The notes below the pieces were generated by a model. The model saw only the letters and a program-made list of their open reading frames with translations, was not told where the DNA came from and did not search any database. Positions 17,053 to 26,893 of a stretch of 64,000 bases of DNA are shown one piece after another. The position numbers and the translations under genes were made by a program. Location: NCBI GenBank assembly GCA_031363945.1, contig JANLVJ010000073.1, positions 1 through 64,000 on the forward strand. Direction: 5' to 3'. Numbering within the stretch: position 1 is the first letter of the stretch; each line of letters opens with the position of its first letter. The stretch is from JANLVJ01 sp031363945. Lineage in GTDB: Bacteria; Bacteroidota; Bacteroidia; Sphingobacteriales; Sphingobacteriaceae.

Positions 17053-20000
17053 ATGTCAATGGTCACAATGGCTTTAAAAAAACCAATTACCATCGTTGTT
17101 ATCGTGCTAAGCCTACTGATTTTTTCAGTGTTGAGTGCAATAAATATTCCGATTGATATATTTCCAGCCTTAAATCAGCCAACTATTTATGTTATAGAAT
17201 CATATGGGGGTATGTCTCCACAACAAATGGAGGGTTTTTTCTCAACCAGTATGCAGGATCAGTTCTTGTATGTAAATGGGGTAAAGTCTATCGTTAGTAA
17301 GAATATACAGGGATTAACGATTTTAAAAATAAGCTTTTACGAGAGTACAAACATGGCCGAGGCTTCGGCCCAGGTAGCCTTACAGGTAAATCGGGTAATG
17401 AAGTTTTTTCCTCCCGGAGCCTTGCCTCCTCAGGTAGTCAGGTTTGACGCCTCATCATTACCTGTCGGTCAGCTGGTGCTATCTAGTAAATCAAGAAATC
17501 TGAAAGAGATTTCAGATATGGCAGCAACCCGTATCAGGCCAATGTTTGCTTCTGTACCAGGTCTTAGTGCACCGCCACCCTTTGGTGCAAATGCCAGAAC
17601 GATCACTGTAAATATAGATCCATCAAAGCTAAGAAGCTATAATCTTACTCCTGATCAGGTTGTTGAAGCCCTGTCCAAATTCAATGTGATGGCACCCTCG
17701 GGCGATCTGCGTCTGAATAATACCATGTACCTGACCACCATGAATTCTCAGGTCAGAAAGGCCGATGAGTTTGCCAATATTCCTGTTATAACGGTGAAAG
17801 GTGTTCCTGTCTATGTCAAAGATCTGGCAAGTGTAGCTGATGCAGCTGACGTTACAGTTGATTATGCCCTGATTAATGGGAAGCGGTCAGTATATATTCC
17901 TGTTGTAAAAACAGCTGATGCCTCTACCTGGTCTGTTGTTCAAAATCTAAAAAGTAAGCTACCAGAAATGCAAAGCCTATTGCCGGATGATGTCAAGCTC
18001 TCTTATGAGTTTGATCAGTCGGTGTTCGTAATAAATGCAGTCAAGAGTCTGATTACTGAAGGGGGATTAGGTGCATTACTTACAGGTCTGATGGTATTGC
18101 TATTTTTAGGTGATCTCAGAAGTAGCCTGATTGTGGTAATTACTATACCTGTATCGATTTTGATCGGAGTGCTTTTACTGGGGCTTGCCGGGCAAACCAT
18201 AAATATCATGACCCTTAGTGGCCTGGCCCTGGCAATTGGGATCCTGGTAGATCAGGCGACTGTCACCATAGAAAACATTCACCAGCACCTTGAAATGGGT
18301 AAAAGTAAGAAACAGGCAATATTTGATGCCTGTGAAGAAATTGCCTTTCCTTTATTGCTGATATTGCTCTGTATTCTGGCAGTTTTTGCTCCGTCTATAT
18401 TAATGAACGGGATTCCCAAGGCCATGTTTCTGCCCTTATCTCTGTCAATTGGCTTTACGATGATTGTATCCTTTATTGTAGCACAAACACTGGTGCCGGT
18501 CTTGAGTAACTGGATGATTAAAGCTGATAAATACCAGCACTATCATCATGACAGGCCCCATGCTCATGCTGCCAATGCTTTTGATGCTGACGAAGAAGAG
18601 CAGGTTGAAATGCATGCCAGGGAAGAAAAAAAGGAGCCAGAAAAAAATAACTTTTTTGAGAAAGTAAAAATAGCCTACCTGAATGTTCTTACCCGCTGGA
18701 TGCCTTACAGGAAAATAATTGTATCAGTATATCTTATTTCGGTACTTTGCCTTGTAGCCTGGGCTTTTCTCTCGATTGGAAAAGACATGATGCCAAGACT
18801 CAATAACGGGCAGTTTCAGTTACGTATAAAAGAACCAGACGGCACCCGGCTTGAACGAACCGAAGAGAAAATGACCCAGGTACTGAGAATCATTGACAGT
18901 ACTTCAGGTCATCATGTGAAGATTACCTCATCTTATGTGGGCATGATCCCAAGTAGTTATGGTACGAGTAACCTCTATATTTTTAATACCGGAACAAACG
19001 AAGCCGTAGTGCAGGTAAATCTGGATGATGACTATAAGGTTAAGATGGATGAGTTCAAAGACGCTCTGCGCAAGAATATTGCACGGACTATACCTGATCT
19101 TCGGGTAAGTTTTGAACCGATTGACATGACCGAGAAAATCATGAGTGAAGGGGCAGCCAGCCCGATTGAAGTCAGGGTAGCAGGTAAGGATATGAGTCAG
19201 ATTAAGACTATCGCTGAGCGCCTGGTTCAGAAAATGCAGAAAATCCCTTATCTGCGCGATGTGCAAATTGCCCAGCCCTTGAATGTACCTGTCATCAGCA
19301 TTCATTTAGACCGACTGAAAGCTGCTCAGCTTGGGCTGAATGTTGATCAGATCGCAAAATCTGTTACCGCCAGTACGTCATCAAGCCGCTTTACAGAAAA
19401 GAACCTCTGGCTTGATGAGAAATCAGCCTATACCTATCAGGTGCAGGTTGAGGTGCCTGAATATGTCATGAACTCACTTGATGAGCTGAAAGAAGTACCT
19501 CTGGTAAAAGGTCAGGCTATACCTTCACTGGGTGATATTGCTGATTTCAAAGTTATTTACGTACCGGGTGAATATGATCGTAGCGGGCCCAGAAGATTTC
19601 TGACAGTTGGAGCAAATATTGATAAAAAAGATCTTGGCACTGCATCTGCAGCTGTTAAACTAGCCATCAGTTCATTGGGACCCCTTCCCAGGGGTTTGGT
19701 CACAGAGATGAAGGGGATGTCTAATTTGCTGACAGATACATTTAGTAGTTTACAGAATGGGCTCTTGTTTGCCATTTTGGTGATCTTTTTATTACTGGCA
19801 GCGAATTACCAGTCTTTCAGATTGTCTCTGACAGTTTTATCGACTATTCCTGCAGTAATTCTTGGATCACTTGCTGCGTTACATTTGACAAGTTCAACCT
19901 TGAATCTTCAATCTTATATGGGTATGATTATGTCAACCGGGGTATCTGTTGCTAATGCGATTCTGATTGTCACCAATGCTGAAAAACTACGGCTTGACTA

Positions 20001-20304
20001 TAAAGATGCCGGCAGGGCTGCCCTCACAAGTGGCTCAATCAGGCTCAGGCCAATTCTTATGACCAGTATTGCCATGATTGCAGGCATGATTCCCATGGCT
20101 TCCGGTATGGGTGAAGCTGGTGAACAGACAGCCCCACTGGGCCGGGCTGTGATCGGGGGCTTATTTGCTTCTACGCTTGCCGCTCTTTTTATTTTACCAC
20201 TGGTCTTTTCAATGATCCAGGAAAAAACAACTTATATCTCTCCCTCACTCATGCCTGAAGATGATCTATCAGCGCAGCCAATACTTGAACATCATGAACT
20301 TTGA
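17053..20304 (+). CDS. RND efflux transporter permease with unusual proton-relay residues
   Basis: Inner-membrane pump of 1083 residues with the usual two halves, each a transmembrane bundle plus periplasmic porter loop. In helix 4 the motif reads GILVDQATVTIENI near residue 400, where AcrB has Asp-Asp, and in helix 10 GVSVANAILIVTNA near 963, where AcrB has Lys. So only one of three proton-relay residues is kept. A His- and acid-rich cytoplasmic linker (about residues 494-535, HYHHDRPHAHA) separates the halves. It is the middle gene of a TolC-RND-adaptor operon. The subfamily is HAE-1-like rather than CusA-like, since the CusA metal motifs are not obvious. Confidence 0.9.
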   Translation: MSMVTMALKKPITIVVIVLSLLIFSVLSAINIPIDIFPALNQPTIYVIESYGGMSPQQMEGFFSTSMQDQFLYVNGVKSIVSKNIQGLTILKISFYESTNMAEASAQVALQVNRVMKFFPPGALPPQVVRFDASSLPVGQLVLSSKSRNLKEISDMAATRIRPMFASVPGLSAPPPFGANARTITVNIDPSKLRSYNLTPDQVVEALSKFNVMAPSGDLRLNNTMYLTTMNSQVRKADEFANIPVITVKGVPVYVKDLASVADAADVTVDYALINGKRSVYIPVVKTADASTWSVVQNLKSKLPEMQSLLPDDVKLSYEFDQSVFVINAVKSLITEGGLGALLTGLMVLLFLGDLRSSLIVVITIPVSILIGVLLLGLAGQTINIMTLSGLALAIGILVDQATVTIENIHQHLEMGKSKKQAIFDACEEIAFPLLLILLCILAVFAPSILMNGIPKAMFLPLSLSIGFTMIVSFIVAQTLVPVLSNWMIKADKYQHYHHDRPHAHAANAFDADEEEQVEMHAREEKKEPEKNNFFEKVKIAYLNVLTRWMPYRKIIVSVYLISVLCLVAWAFLSIGKDMMPRLNNGQFQLRIKEPDGTRLERTEEKMTQVLRIIDSTSGHHVKITSSYVGMIPSSYGTSNLYIFNTGTNEAVVQVNLDDDYKVKMDEFKDALRKNIARTIPDLRVSFEPIDMTEKIMSEGAASPIEVRVAGKDMSQIKTIAERLVQKMQKIPYLRDVQIAQPLNVPVISIHLDRLKAAQLGLNVDQIAKSVTASTSSSRFTEKNLWLDEKSAYTYQVQVEVPEYVMNSLDELKEVPLVKGQAIPSLGDIADFKVIYVPGEYDRSGPRRFLTVGANIDKKDLGTASAAVKLAISSLGPLPRGLVTEMKGMSNLLTDTFSSLQNGLLFAILVIFLLLAANYQSFRLSLTVLSTIPAVILGSLAALHLTSSTLNLQSYMGMIMSTGVSVANAILIVTNAEKLRLDYKDAGRAALTSGSIRLRPILMTSIAMIAGMIPMASGMGEAGEQTAPLGRAVIGGLFASTLAALFILPLVFSMIQEKTTYISPSLMPEDDLSAQPILEHHEL

Positions 20305-21403
20305 ACAGAAAATTACAGCTTGCAATGGTCTATTATTTGGTATTGCCGTATTATTTGGCCTTATTCTAACAGGCTGCGCTGGCAACCAGCACCCGGTAGA
20401 TCTTTCCGGGGCCGAGGTAACAACACAAAAGGTCGAGTTGGGTGCTATCGTTGAGCGAAATCTCAATGGATATGTACGTTTGCCGGGGGTTTTGAAACCA
20501 TTTGATGAGGTTAATATTTATCCAAAGGTGAGCGGCTTTATCAAAGAAATGCTGGTAGACAGGGGCTCCATAGTTAAAAAAGGGCAATTATTGATCAGGC
20601 TAGAGGCACCAGAATTATTATCTGCTGTTGAGGCGGCAAACTCAAAATATGTTCAGTCTCAGGAAACTTCACTGGCCAGTAAGGAAAAGTATGACCGGCT
20701 GAAAGATGCAGCCCGTGAGCCAGGGGCCGTTTCGCCCATTGATCTGGATAATGCATTGTCTAAAATGAAGGCTGATGCTGCAATATCTATGGCTGAGCAC
20801 TCTAATCTCAATTCTGTGCGTACGATGCAATCTTACCTTGAAGTAAGGGCTCCGTTTGAAGGTATTATCACCCAGAGAAATGTTTCTAATGGTGCCCTTG
20901 TAGGCTCATCAGAAACCAAGGACCAGCCATTACTTATTCTACAAAATCTGCAAAAACTCAGGCTGGAGGTTTTTATTCCTGAAAGCTATGTTGATAAGGT
21001 AGACCTGAATCAGGAAGTCAGCTATGTACTAAATGCTTTGCCGGGTAAGATTCTGCAGGCTAAAATCAGCAGGTCTTCAAATGCCCTCGGTTCTATGCAT
21101 GCTGAGGCTATTGAAGTAGATGTGATCAATCACGATAAACAATTTAAGCCTGGCATGTATGGTGAAGTAAAGATTCCCCTAACATCAAATGCCACGTCTT
21201 TAGTGGTACCTGATAATGCAATTGTTAAATCAACTGAACGGGAATTCATTGCTACAATTAAAAATGGGCGTACAGCATTAATTAATATTAAAGAAGGTCT
21301 GTCGAGTCATGATTCTACAGAGATTTTTGGAAATATCCATGCCCGCGATAGAATTGTTCTTCATGCAAATGATGAGCTTAAAGAGGGGGAAATTGTAAAG
21401 TAG
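20294..21403 (+). CDS. RND efflux periplasmic adaptor lipoprotein
   Basis: Membrane-fusion protein linking the RND pump to its outer-membrane channel. The ATG at 20294 lies inside the last codons of the RND gene (11-base overlap) and begins a lipoprotein signal peptide with lipobox LTGC. Next come the barrel-sandwich/lipoyl hybrid (PKVSGFIKEMLVDRGSIVKKGQLL), a helical hairpin (residues about 100-160), the second lipoyl half (VRAPFEGIITQRNVSNGALV) and a beta-barrel (VDLNQEVSYVLNALPGKI). About 370 residues, normal for the family. Having the adaptor last in the operon is less common than first. Confidence 0.92.
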   Translation: MNFEQKITACNGLLFGIAVLFGLILTGCAGNQHPVDLSGAEVTTQKVELGAIVERNLNGYVRLPGVLKPFDEVNIYPKVSGFIKEMLVDRGSIVKKGQLLIRLEAPELLSAVEAANSKYVQSQETSLASKEKYDRLKDAAREPGAVSPIDLDNALSKMKADAAISMAEHSNLNSVRTMQSYLEVRAPFEGIITQRNVSNGALVGSSETKDQPLLILQNLQKLRLEVFIPESYVDKVDLNQEVSYVLNALPGKILQAKISRSSNALGSMHAEAIEVDVINHDKQFKPGMYGEVKIPLTSNATSLVVPDNAIVKSTEREFIATIKNGRTALINIKEGLSSHDSTEIFGNIHARDRIVLHANDELKEGEIVK

Positions 21404-21440
21404 ATATGGTGCCGATTAAAAATTTGTAAACGATCACAAA

Positions 21441-21472
21441 AAAAGGAGCTTCATTGCTGAAGCTCCTTTTTT
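21441..21472 (+). terminator. Bidirectional terminator between efflux operon and eno
   Basis: A 13-base perfect stem (AAAAGGAGCTTCA paired with TGAAGCTCCTTTT, loop TTGC) has A and T runs on both sides. It lies between the convergent adaptor gene and eno, so it can stop transcription from either direction. Confidence 0.88.
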
Positions 21473-21505
21473 CATAAAGCGTTAATTATATAAAGTTTAC
21501 GTAAA

Positions 21506-22795
21506 TTATTTAACGTACTTGAAGTTTTTACCAATGAACTGGGCTGTATCTCCTAATTCTTCTTCAATACGTAATAGCTGGTTATATTTGGCAATCCGAT
21601 CTGAGCGCGAAGCAGAACCAGTTTTAATCTGACCGGTATTCAAGGCTACGGCAAGATCAGCTATCGTGGTATCTTCAGTTTCACCTGAACGATGACTGAT
21701 GATTGACGTATAAGCAGCTCGTGAAGCCATATTAACAGCATCAATTGTTTCAGTCAATGTACCTATTTGATTGACCTTGATCAGAATTGAATTAGCAATT
21801 TTTTGATCAATGCCTTGTTTTAAACGCTTAACGTTAGTAACGAATAAATCATCACCTACAAGCTGAACATCTTTACCCAATTTCTGAGTCAATGATAACC
21901 ATCCAGCCCAATCGTCTTCGGCAAGACCATCTTCGATTGAAATGATTGGATATTTTTTAGCCCAGTCTGCCCAGAAGGCAACCATATCTTCAGAGCTTAA
22001 TTTATCACCACTAGATTTTTTGAAATGGTATACTCTTTCTTCGTTGATATATAATTCAGAGGCAGCAGCATCCATGGCAATATAAACATCTTCACCTGGT
22101 TTGTAACCTGCTTTTTCAATTGCCTGAAGTACGATTTCAATTGCTTCTGTATTAGAACCGATATTTGGAGCAAAGCCACCTTCGTCACCAACATTGGTTG
22201 AATAACCTTTGCTTTTCAAAACACCTTTCAGGGTATGAAATATTTCAGTACCCCAACGTAAAGCCTCAGAAAAAGAAGGTGCGCCAATAGGCATAACCAT
22301 AAATTCCTGGAAGTCGATTTTATTATCTGCATGGGCACCACCATTCAGGATGTTCATCATAGGTATTGGTAACGTGTTTGCATTAACACCACCCAGATAC
22401 CGGTATAATGGTTGATGTGATTCCTGAGCAGCAACACGGGCTACAGCCAGTGATACACCAAGAATTGCATTAGCACCAAGTTTTGATTTATTATCGGTAC
22501 CATCAAGTTCAATCAGAACCTGGTCGATGTAGTTCTGTTCGAAAACATCAAGGCCTCTGATTTTTTCAGCGATAATATCATTTACATTATCTACAGCTTT
22601 TATTACGCCCTTACCCATAAAACGGCTTTTGTCATCATCGCGCAGTTCTACTGCTTCGTGAATACCGGTTGAAGCACCTGATGGTACGGCGGCACGACCT
22701 AAAAGACCGTTTTCAGTAATTACATCTACTTCAACTGTTGGATTGCCCCGGGAATCCAATATCTGCCGGGCTTTAACATCAAGAATTAAGCTCAT
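21506..22795 (-). CDS. eno: Enolase
   Basis: Converts 2-phosphoglycerate to phosphoenolpyruvate in glycolysis. The 429 residues carry all the signatures: SGASTGIHEA, the acid/base region NVGDEGGFAPN, metal ligands in IAMDAAASE, SIEDGLAEDDW and GDDLFVTN, and ILIKVNQIGTLTETIDA with the catalytic lysine. It lies 22 bases downstream of carA on the same strand, so the two are likely cotranscribed. Confidence 0.98.
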   Translation of the reverse strand: MSLILDVKARQILDSRGNPTVEVDVITENGLLGRAAVPSGASTGIHEAVELRDDDKSRFMGKGVIKAVDNVNDIIAEKIRGLDVFEQNYIDQVLIELDGTDNKSKLGANAILGVSLAVARVAAQESHQPLYRYLGGVNANTLPIPMMNILNGGAHADNKIDFQEFMVMPIGAPSFSEALRWGTEIFHTLKGVLKSKGYSTNVGDEGGFAPNIGSNTEAIEIVLQAIEKAGYKPGEDVYIAMDAAASELYINEERVYHFKKSSGDKLSSEDMVAFWADWAKKYPIISIEDGLAEDDWAGWLSLTQKLGKDVQLVGDDLFVTNVKRLKQGIDQKIANSILIKVNQIGTLTETIDAVNMASRAAYTSIISHRSGETEDTTIADLAVALNTGQIKTGSASRSDRIAKYNQLLRIEEELGDTAQFIGKNFKYVK

Positions 22796-22817
22796 GTTTA
22801 ATGTTTTTATAAATTTA

Positions 22818-23936
22818 TTAGCGTAATTCTACCATTTTTTTACCTAGTGAGGTAATAAACTCATCAAAAAGATAACGTGAGTCATGTGGCCCGGGCGATG
22901 CTTCAGGATGATATTGTACTGAAAAAGCTGGCTTGCCAATGACTCGTATGCCTTCAATTGTGCCATCATTCAGGTTGATATGTGTAATCTCAACTTTTTC
23001 TGAGCTTCTTATCTCGTCTGGATTGACACCAAAACCATGGTTTTGGGAAGTAACTTCGCAATGATCGAGTATGATATTTTTAACTGGATGATTTAAGCCC
23101 CGATGTCCGTTATGCATCTTATAAGTAGAGATTTCATTGGCAAGGGCAAGTATCTGGTGACCAAGACAAATACCAAACATGGGCGCTTCATCAGCCAGAA
23201 TTTCTTTAACAGTCTGTACTGCATATGGCATGGCTGAAGGGTCACCAGGACCGTTAGATATAAAATACCCATCTGCACCCCAGGCTTTCATTTCAGCATA
23301 ACTCGTTTTGGCAGGAAAGACTTTGGCGTACACATCACGCTCAGTAAAATTCTTCAGAATGCTTTTTTTAACTCCAAGGTCAAGTACTGCTACTTTGTAT
23401 GGTGCCTCTGGATTTCCATAATGGTAGGCCTCAGAAGTACAGACTTTTGATGATAGCTCTAATCCGTCCATTGATGGGGTTTGGTCAAGCTTTTCTTTTA
23501 ACTCCTCAATACTTATTTTCTCTGAACTTATGATCGCATTCATGGCACCTTTATCTCTGATATACCGAACCAGCGAGCGGGTATCAATATCTGAGATGGC
23601 GACCATATTCTGATCGAGATAATAATTTTGTAAAGATTGAGATGCCATCTTCCTGGAATAAACCTCACTGAAGTTCTTACAAACCAAACCAGCAATCTTG
23701 ATCTCAGGTGATTCATTTTCATCGTTATGAGTGCCATAGTTACCAATATGTACATTGGTAGTTACCATGATCTGACCAAAGTATGAAGGATCAGTAAATA
23801 TCTCCTGATAACCTGTCATACCTGTGTTAAAACATATCTCACCTGTTGTGGTTCCAATCTTGCCAGCAGCTTTTCCATGGAAAACTGTTCCGTCTTCTAG
23901 AATAAGTACCGCAGGGATGCTTGCGATTTGCGTCAT
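22818..23936 (-). CDS. carA: Carbamoyl-phosphate synthase small subunit
   Basis: Glutaminase subunit that supplies ammonia to CarB for carbamoyl phosphate, feeding pyrimidine and arginine synthesis. The 372 residues comprise the N-terminal CPSase small-subunit domain (VFHGKAAGKIGTTTGEICFNT, MTGYQEIFTDPSY) and a class I glutamine amidotransferase domain with nucleophile Cys in GICLGHQ (about residue 256), and His-Glu in QYHPEASPGP. The start MTQIASIPAVLIL fits the family. carB is not in the window. eno follows after 22 bases. Confidence 0.97.
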   Translation of the reverse strand: MTQIASIPAVLILEDGTVFHGKAAGKIGTTTGEICFNTGMTGYQEIFTDPSYFGQIMVTTNVHIGNYGTHNDENESPEIKIAGLVCKNFSEVYSRKMASQSLQNYYLDQNMVAISDIDTRSLVRYIRDKGAMNAIISSEKISIEELKEKLDQTPSMDGLELSSKVCTSEAYHYGNPEAPYKVAVLDLGVKKSILKNFTERDVYAKVFPAKTSYAEMKAWGADGYFISNGPGDPSAMPYAVQTVKEILADEAPMFGICLGHQILALANEISTYKMHNGHRGLNHPVKNIILDHCEVTSQNHGFGVNPDEIRSSEKVEITHINLNDGTIEGIRVIGKPAFSVQYHPEASPGPHDSRYLFDEFITSLGKKMVELR

Positions 23937-24099
23937 ACAATAAAAGTAATTTTAAATCTTAAAGAAAAACCCGATACCTGGCAGCAGGAATGCTGTCTTA
24001 TCTGAAAATAAGCGTGTTGAGGGGCCTCAATATTCACGCGCTAAAGGTATAAAAATAAACCTAAAATCATCTACATTCGTTCTTCCTCATGACTCAGCT

Positions 24100-24915
24100 A
24101 TGTCAATAAACAAAGAAGTTAAACGTATTACAACTCAGACTCTTCTGGAGATGAAGGCAAAGGGTGAGAAAATATCTGCTCTAACAGCATACGATTATTC
24201 AATGGCAAAGATTGTTGATGAAGCTGGGCTAGACGTAGTGTTGGTAGGTGATTCAGCATCAAATGTCATGGCTGGTCATGAAACTACCCTGCCAATTACA
24301 CTTGATCAGATGATTTATCATGCGGCATCAGTGGTGAGGGCAGTGAAAAAGGCATTGGTAATAGTTGACCTCCCTTTTGGGTCATATCAGGGTAATTCAA
24401 AAGAAGCCCTGCATTCTGCTATCCGGATCATGAAAGAATCTGGGGCACATGCTGTAAAACTTGAAGGAGGAATTGAAATTAAAGAATCAATTGATCGTAT
24501 TTTATCAGGAGGTATACCTGTAATGGGCCACCTTGGGCTTACACCACAATCTATCTACAAATTTGGCACTTATGCCGTAAGAGCTCAGGAAAATGGCGAA
24601 GCAGAGAAACTTCTCAGCGATGCAAAAATGCTTGAAAATGCAGGTTGTTTTGGTGTAGTTTTGGAAAAAATTCCCGCTAGTCTGGGCAAAAAAGTTACTG
24701 CAAGTCTTCATATCCCTACTATTGGTATCGGTGCAGGCTCAAATGTTGACGGTCAGATCCTGGTGATTCATGATATGCTGGGATTAAACAAAGGCTTCAG
24801 ACCAAGATTCCTCAGACAGTACCTTAACCTGTATGATGAAATGAATGCTGCCGTAAAGAACTATATCTCCGATGTAAAAGGGGGTAAATTCCCGAATGAA
24901 AAAGAACAATATTGA
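24100..24915 (+). CDS. panB: 3-methyl-2-oxobutanoate hydroxymethyltransferase
   Basis: First step of pantothenate synthesis: transfers a hydroxymethyl group from methylenetetrahydrofolate to 2-oxoisovalerate to form ketopantoate. The 271-residue protein shows SALTAYDYSMAKIVDEAG, LVGDSASNVMAGHETTLPIT, the metal-binding and catalytic region VIVDLPFGSYQG, VKLEGG, VMGHLGLTPQS and IGIGAGSNVDGQILVIHDM. The stop overlaps the start of the pseudouridine synthase gene (TTGA), suggesting translational coupling. No other pan gene is nearby. Confidence 0.97.
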   Translation: MSINKEVKRITTQTLLEMKAKGEKISALTAYDYSMAKIVDEAGLDVVLVGDSASNVMAGHETTLPITLDQMIYHAASVVRAVKKALVIVDLPFGSYQGNSKEALHSAIRIMKESGAHAVKLEGGIEIKESIDRILSGGIPVMGHLGLTPQSIYKFGTYAVRAQENGEAEKLLSDAKMLENAGCFGVVLEKIPASLGKKVTASLHIPTIGIGAGSNVDGQILVIHDMLGLNKGFRPRFLRQYLNLYDEMNAAVKNYISDVKGGKFPNEKEQY

Positions 24916-25613
24916 AAACTGAAAATAGTAATAATCTCGAAGTAATATATGAAGATAATCATATCCTGGCCATTAATAAGCAGCCTGGTATGATTGTGCA
25001 GATTGATAAATCGGGAGATAAATCAATGGATGAAATGGTGCAGGAGTACCTGGCCGAAAAATACCATAAACCAGGGAAAGCATTTGTTGGTGTAATTCAC
25101 CGTTTAGACAGACCTGTTAGTGGGGTAATCTTATTTGCCCGCACTAGTAAAGCGCTCGACCGTATGAATTTGCAATTCAAAGAGCGGGAGATCAATAAAA
25201 CGTATTGGGCAGTTACCAGGGTAGAGCCTAAAATACATGAAGATACCCTGGTTCACTGGCTGCTGAAAGACAGGGAGAGTAATGTTGTCAAGCATTATGA
25301 TCATGAAGTGCCCGGTAGCCAGCGTGCTGAATTAAGTTATAAGCTTAAAGGTGCCGATAATGGATTTTTCTTACTTGAAGTTAATCCGATCACTGGGCGC
25401 TCGCATCAGATCAGGGTTCAGATCTCAAGTTTAGGTTGCCCCATTTGTGGTGATAATAAATACGGCTACCCCAGAGGATATAAAGAAAAGTTCATTGGCC
25501 TGCATGCCAGACGACTGAGATTTATACATCCTGTAAAAAAAGAACCAGTCGAAATTATAGCTTCATTACCAAGCCTTGAATTCTGGGATATCTGGCGTAA
25601 TGTGCCAGTCTGA
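24912..25613 (+). CDS. RluA family pseudouridine synthase
   Basis: Isomerises uridine to pseudouridine in rRNA or tRNA. The 233 residues have the family catalytic motif HRLDRPVSG with the nucleophilic Asp, then NKTYWAVTR and GRSHQIRVQIS. There is no S4 domain, so it is a catalytic-domain-only member; the target site cannot be read. The start is TTG overlapping the panB stop (bases 24912-24915), as family members begin with the DNHILAINKQPG segment about 15 residues in. The gene is convergent with the BlaR1 remnant. Confidence 0.9.
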   Translation: MKTENSNNLEVIYEDNHILAINKQPGMIVQIDKSGDKSMDEMVQEYLAEKYHKPGKAFVGVIHRLDRPVSGVILFARTSKALDRMNLQFKEREINKTYWAVTRVEPKIHEDTLVHWLLKDRESNVVKHYDHEVPGSQRAELSYKLKGADNGFFLLEVNPITGRSHQIRVQISSLGCPICGDNKYGYPRGYKEKFIGLHARRLRFIHPVKKEPVEIIASLPSLEFWDIWRNVPV

Positions 25614-25645
25614 TCTATAATTGATCTGACCTTAGGAATTTTTAT

Positions 25646-26470
25646 TTATCTGTTAGCTTTTGTGTTCAAGGTAATGCTGTACCTGAGTTGGTCACAAATT
25701 TTCCTGATTTCGCGGGTGTCAATTTTTAAATTTTTAAGTGTGTCGAGCTCGGCTTGTAGTTTCTTAAACTGCTCCTGCCTGATCGCAGTTTTTGGTTCTT
25801 TAGGTTGAACAGGTAATCATGCCGTCTTATATGGGCCATTTCATGTAAAAAGGATGGCCTCAACCTGATCGGGGCTAAGCAGGCTCATCATACCTAAAGG
25901 AATAAGAACTATAGGCTTTAAAAATCCAATGGTTAGCGGTGTGCTAACCAGCTCTGAACTATAAAGCTTTATTGATCTCTTGAATTTGCTTAAATGACAT
26001 GCATTATTAAAGACGGTTAATAAATTTATTCCTGGTAAATATAGATAACGCGTATTCCTGAAGCGATCTAAACGGTTATAGCTGCCCAGCATCCTGAAAG
26101 ATAAATACCCTAGAATTAGGAGATATGAGGGTACTAATAAAACTAGGATCTGATCAAATTCATTGGCCAGGCGTTCAAAAGACCAATAGTGTACAGACGT
26201 ACTAACAGGCATTAAATTTTTAGTTGCCACATTGATTACCTGAACTGAAAATTGCTCCGGTATAAATAACTGATAGATAAAAGTACCAACAAAGGTGAAA
26301 AACAGGATACTTAAACCCAGATAGGCTATAATGTATCTGACAGAAGCTTTCTTGCTCCAGAGAATAAAGCAAACTTTACAGATCAGGCAGAGTATAAAGC
26401 CTTGCCATAAAGAATGAAATAAGGCCCAACCTAGGGGTCTTAACCAAATTGACATTGCAGCTATGTTCAT
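25646..26470 (-). pseudogene. Broken BlaR1/MecR1-type M56 peptidase sensor
   Basis: The first 209 codons give a BlaR1-like N-terminus with several membrane segments (RPLGWALFHSLWQGFIL, LLILGYLSFRML, STPLTIGFLKPIVLIP, LLSPDQVEAILF). The frame then breaks at an A-run near 25847-25851: a one-base shift restores the zinc motif HEMAH (25831-25845) and IRRHDYL. After that most of the protein is missing. A short C-terminal piece (QEQFKKLQAELDTLKNLK, ending at 25648) follows in the original frame. Intact relatives are far longer. The partner repressor gene lies one base upstream and is intact, so the pair has lost its sensor. Confidence 0.85.
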
Positions 26471-26471
26471 T

Positions 26472-26858
26472 TTATTTCCCTTTTTTATCGAGTTGTTTCA
26501 AGTATTTGCGAATCTGATCCAGATCTTTTTTACTGGTTTTCTTATTTCCCAGGGCCTGCATGACCAGATCAACGCTTGAGCCCAGAAAGAGTGAATCAAT
26601 GACTTTATTTAACATTAATTTTTGAGTCTTATCCTGACTGACGGCGGCTTCATACAGATGAGATTTTGTATCAGTGTTTCTGGTTAGCAGCCCCTTTTCA
26701 AACATGATTTGCATTAATTTAAGAGTTGTCGTATAACCAACTGTTTTTTTCTTTGCCAATGTATCATGTACCTCTCTCACGGTCGCTTCTTTTTTAAACC
26801 AGATGATTTGTAATATCTCGAGTTCGCTCTCAGTAGGTTTAAGTTCAGCAATGCTCAT
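26472..26858 (-). CDS. BlaI/MecI family transcriptional repressor
   Basis: A dimeric winged-helix repressor that in known systems is cleaved after a BlaR1-type sensor is triggered. About 128 residues, beginning MSIAELKPTESELEILQIIW, with HTH part EATVREVHDTLAKKKTVGYTTT and C-terminal dimerisation helices (IDSLFLGSSVDLVMQALGN, DLDQIRKYLKQLDKK). I took the ATG at 26858, two codons after another possible start. Two perfect dyads and a promoter lie immediately upstream (26875-26925), which suggests autorepression. The partner M56 gene is broken. Confidence 0.93.
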   Translation of the reverse strand: MSIAELKPTESELEILQIIWFKKEATVREVHDTLAKKKTVGYTTTLKLMQIMFEKGLLTRNTDTKSHLYEAAVSQDKTQKLMLNKVIDSLFLGSSVDLVMQALGNKKTSKKDLDQIRKYLKQLDKKGK

Positions 26859-26874
26859 AATCAATAATTTATTT

Positions 26875-26890
26875 TACGAATAGTTTCGTA
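26875..26890 (-). promoter_or_regulatory. BlaI-type operator 1 (perfect dyad)
   Basis: TACGAA-TAGT-TTCGTA, two 6-base arms with a 4-base centre. It lies 16 bases before the repressor start and around the predicted transcription start (about 26890). BlaI/MecI operators are TAC/GTA dyads, which fits. Confidence 0.7.
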
Positions 26891-26893
26891 TAT

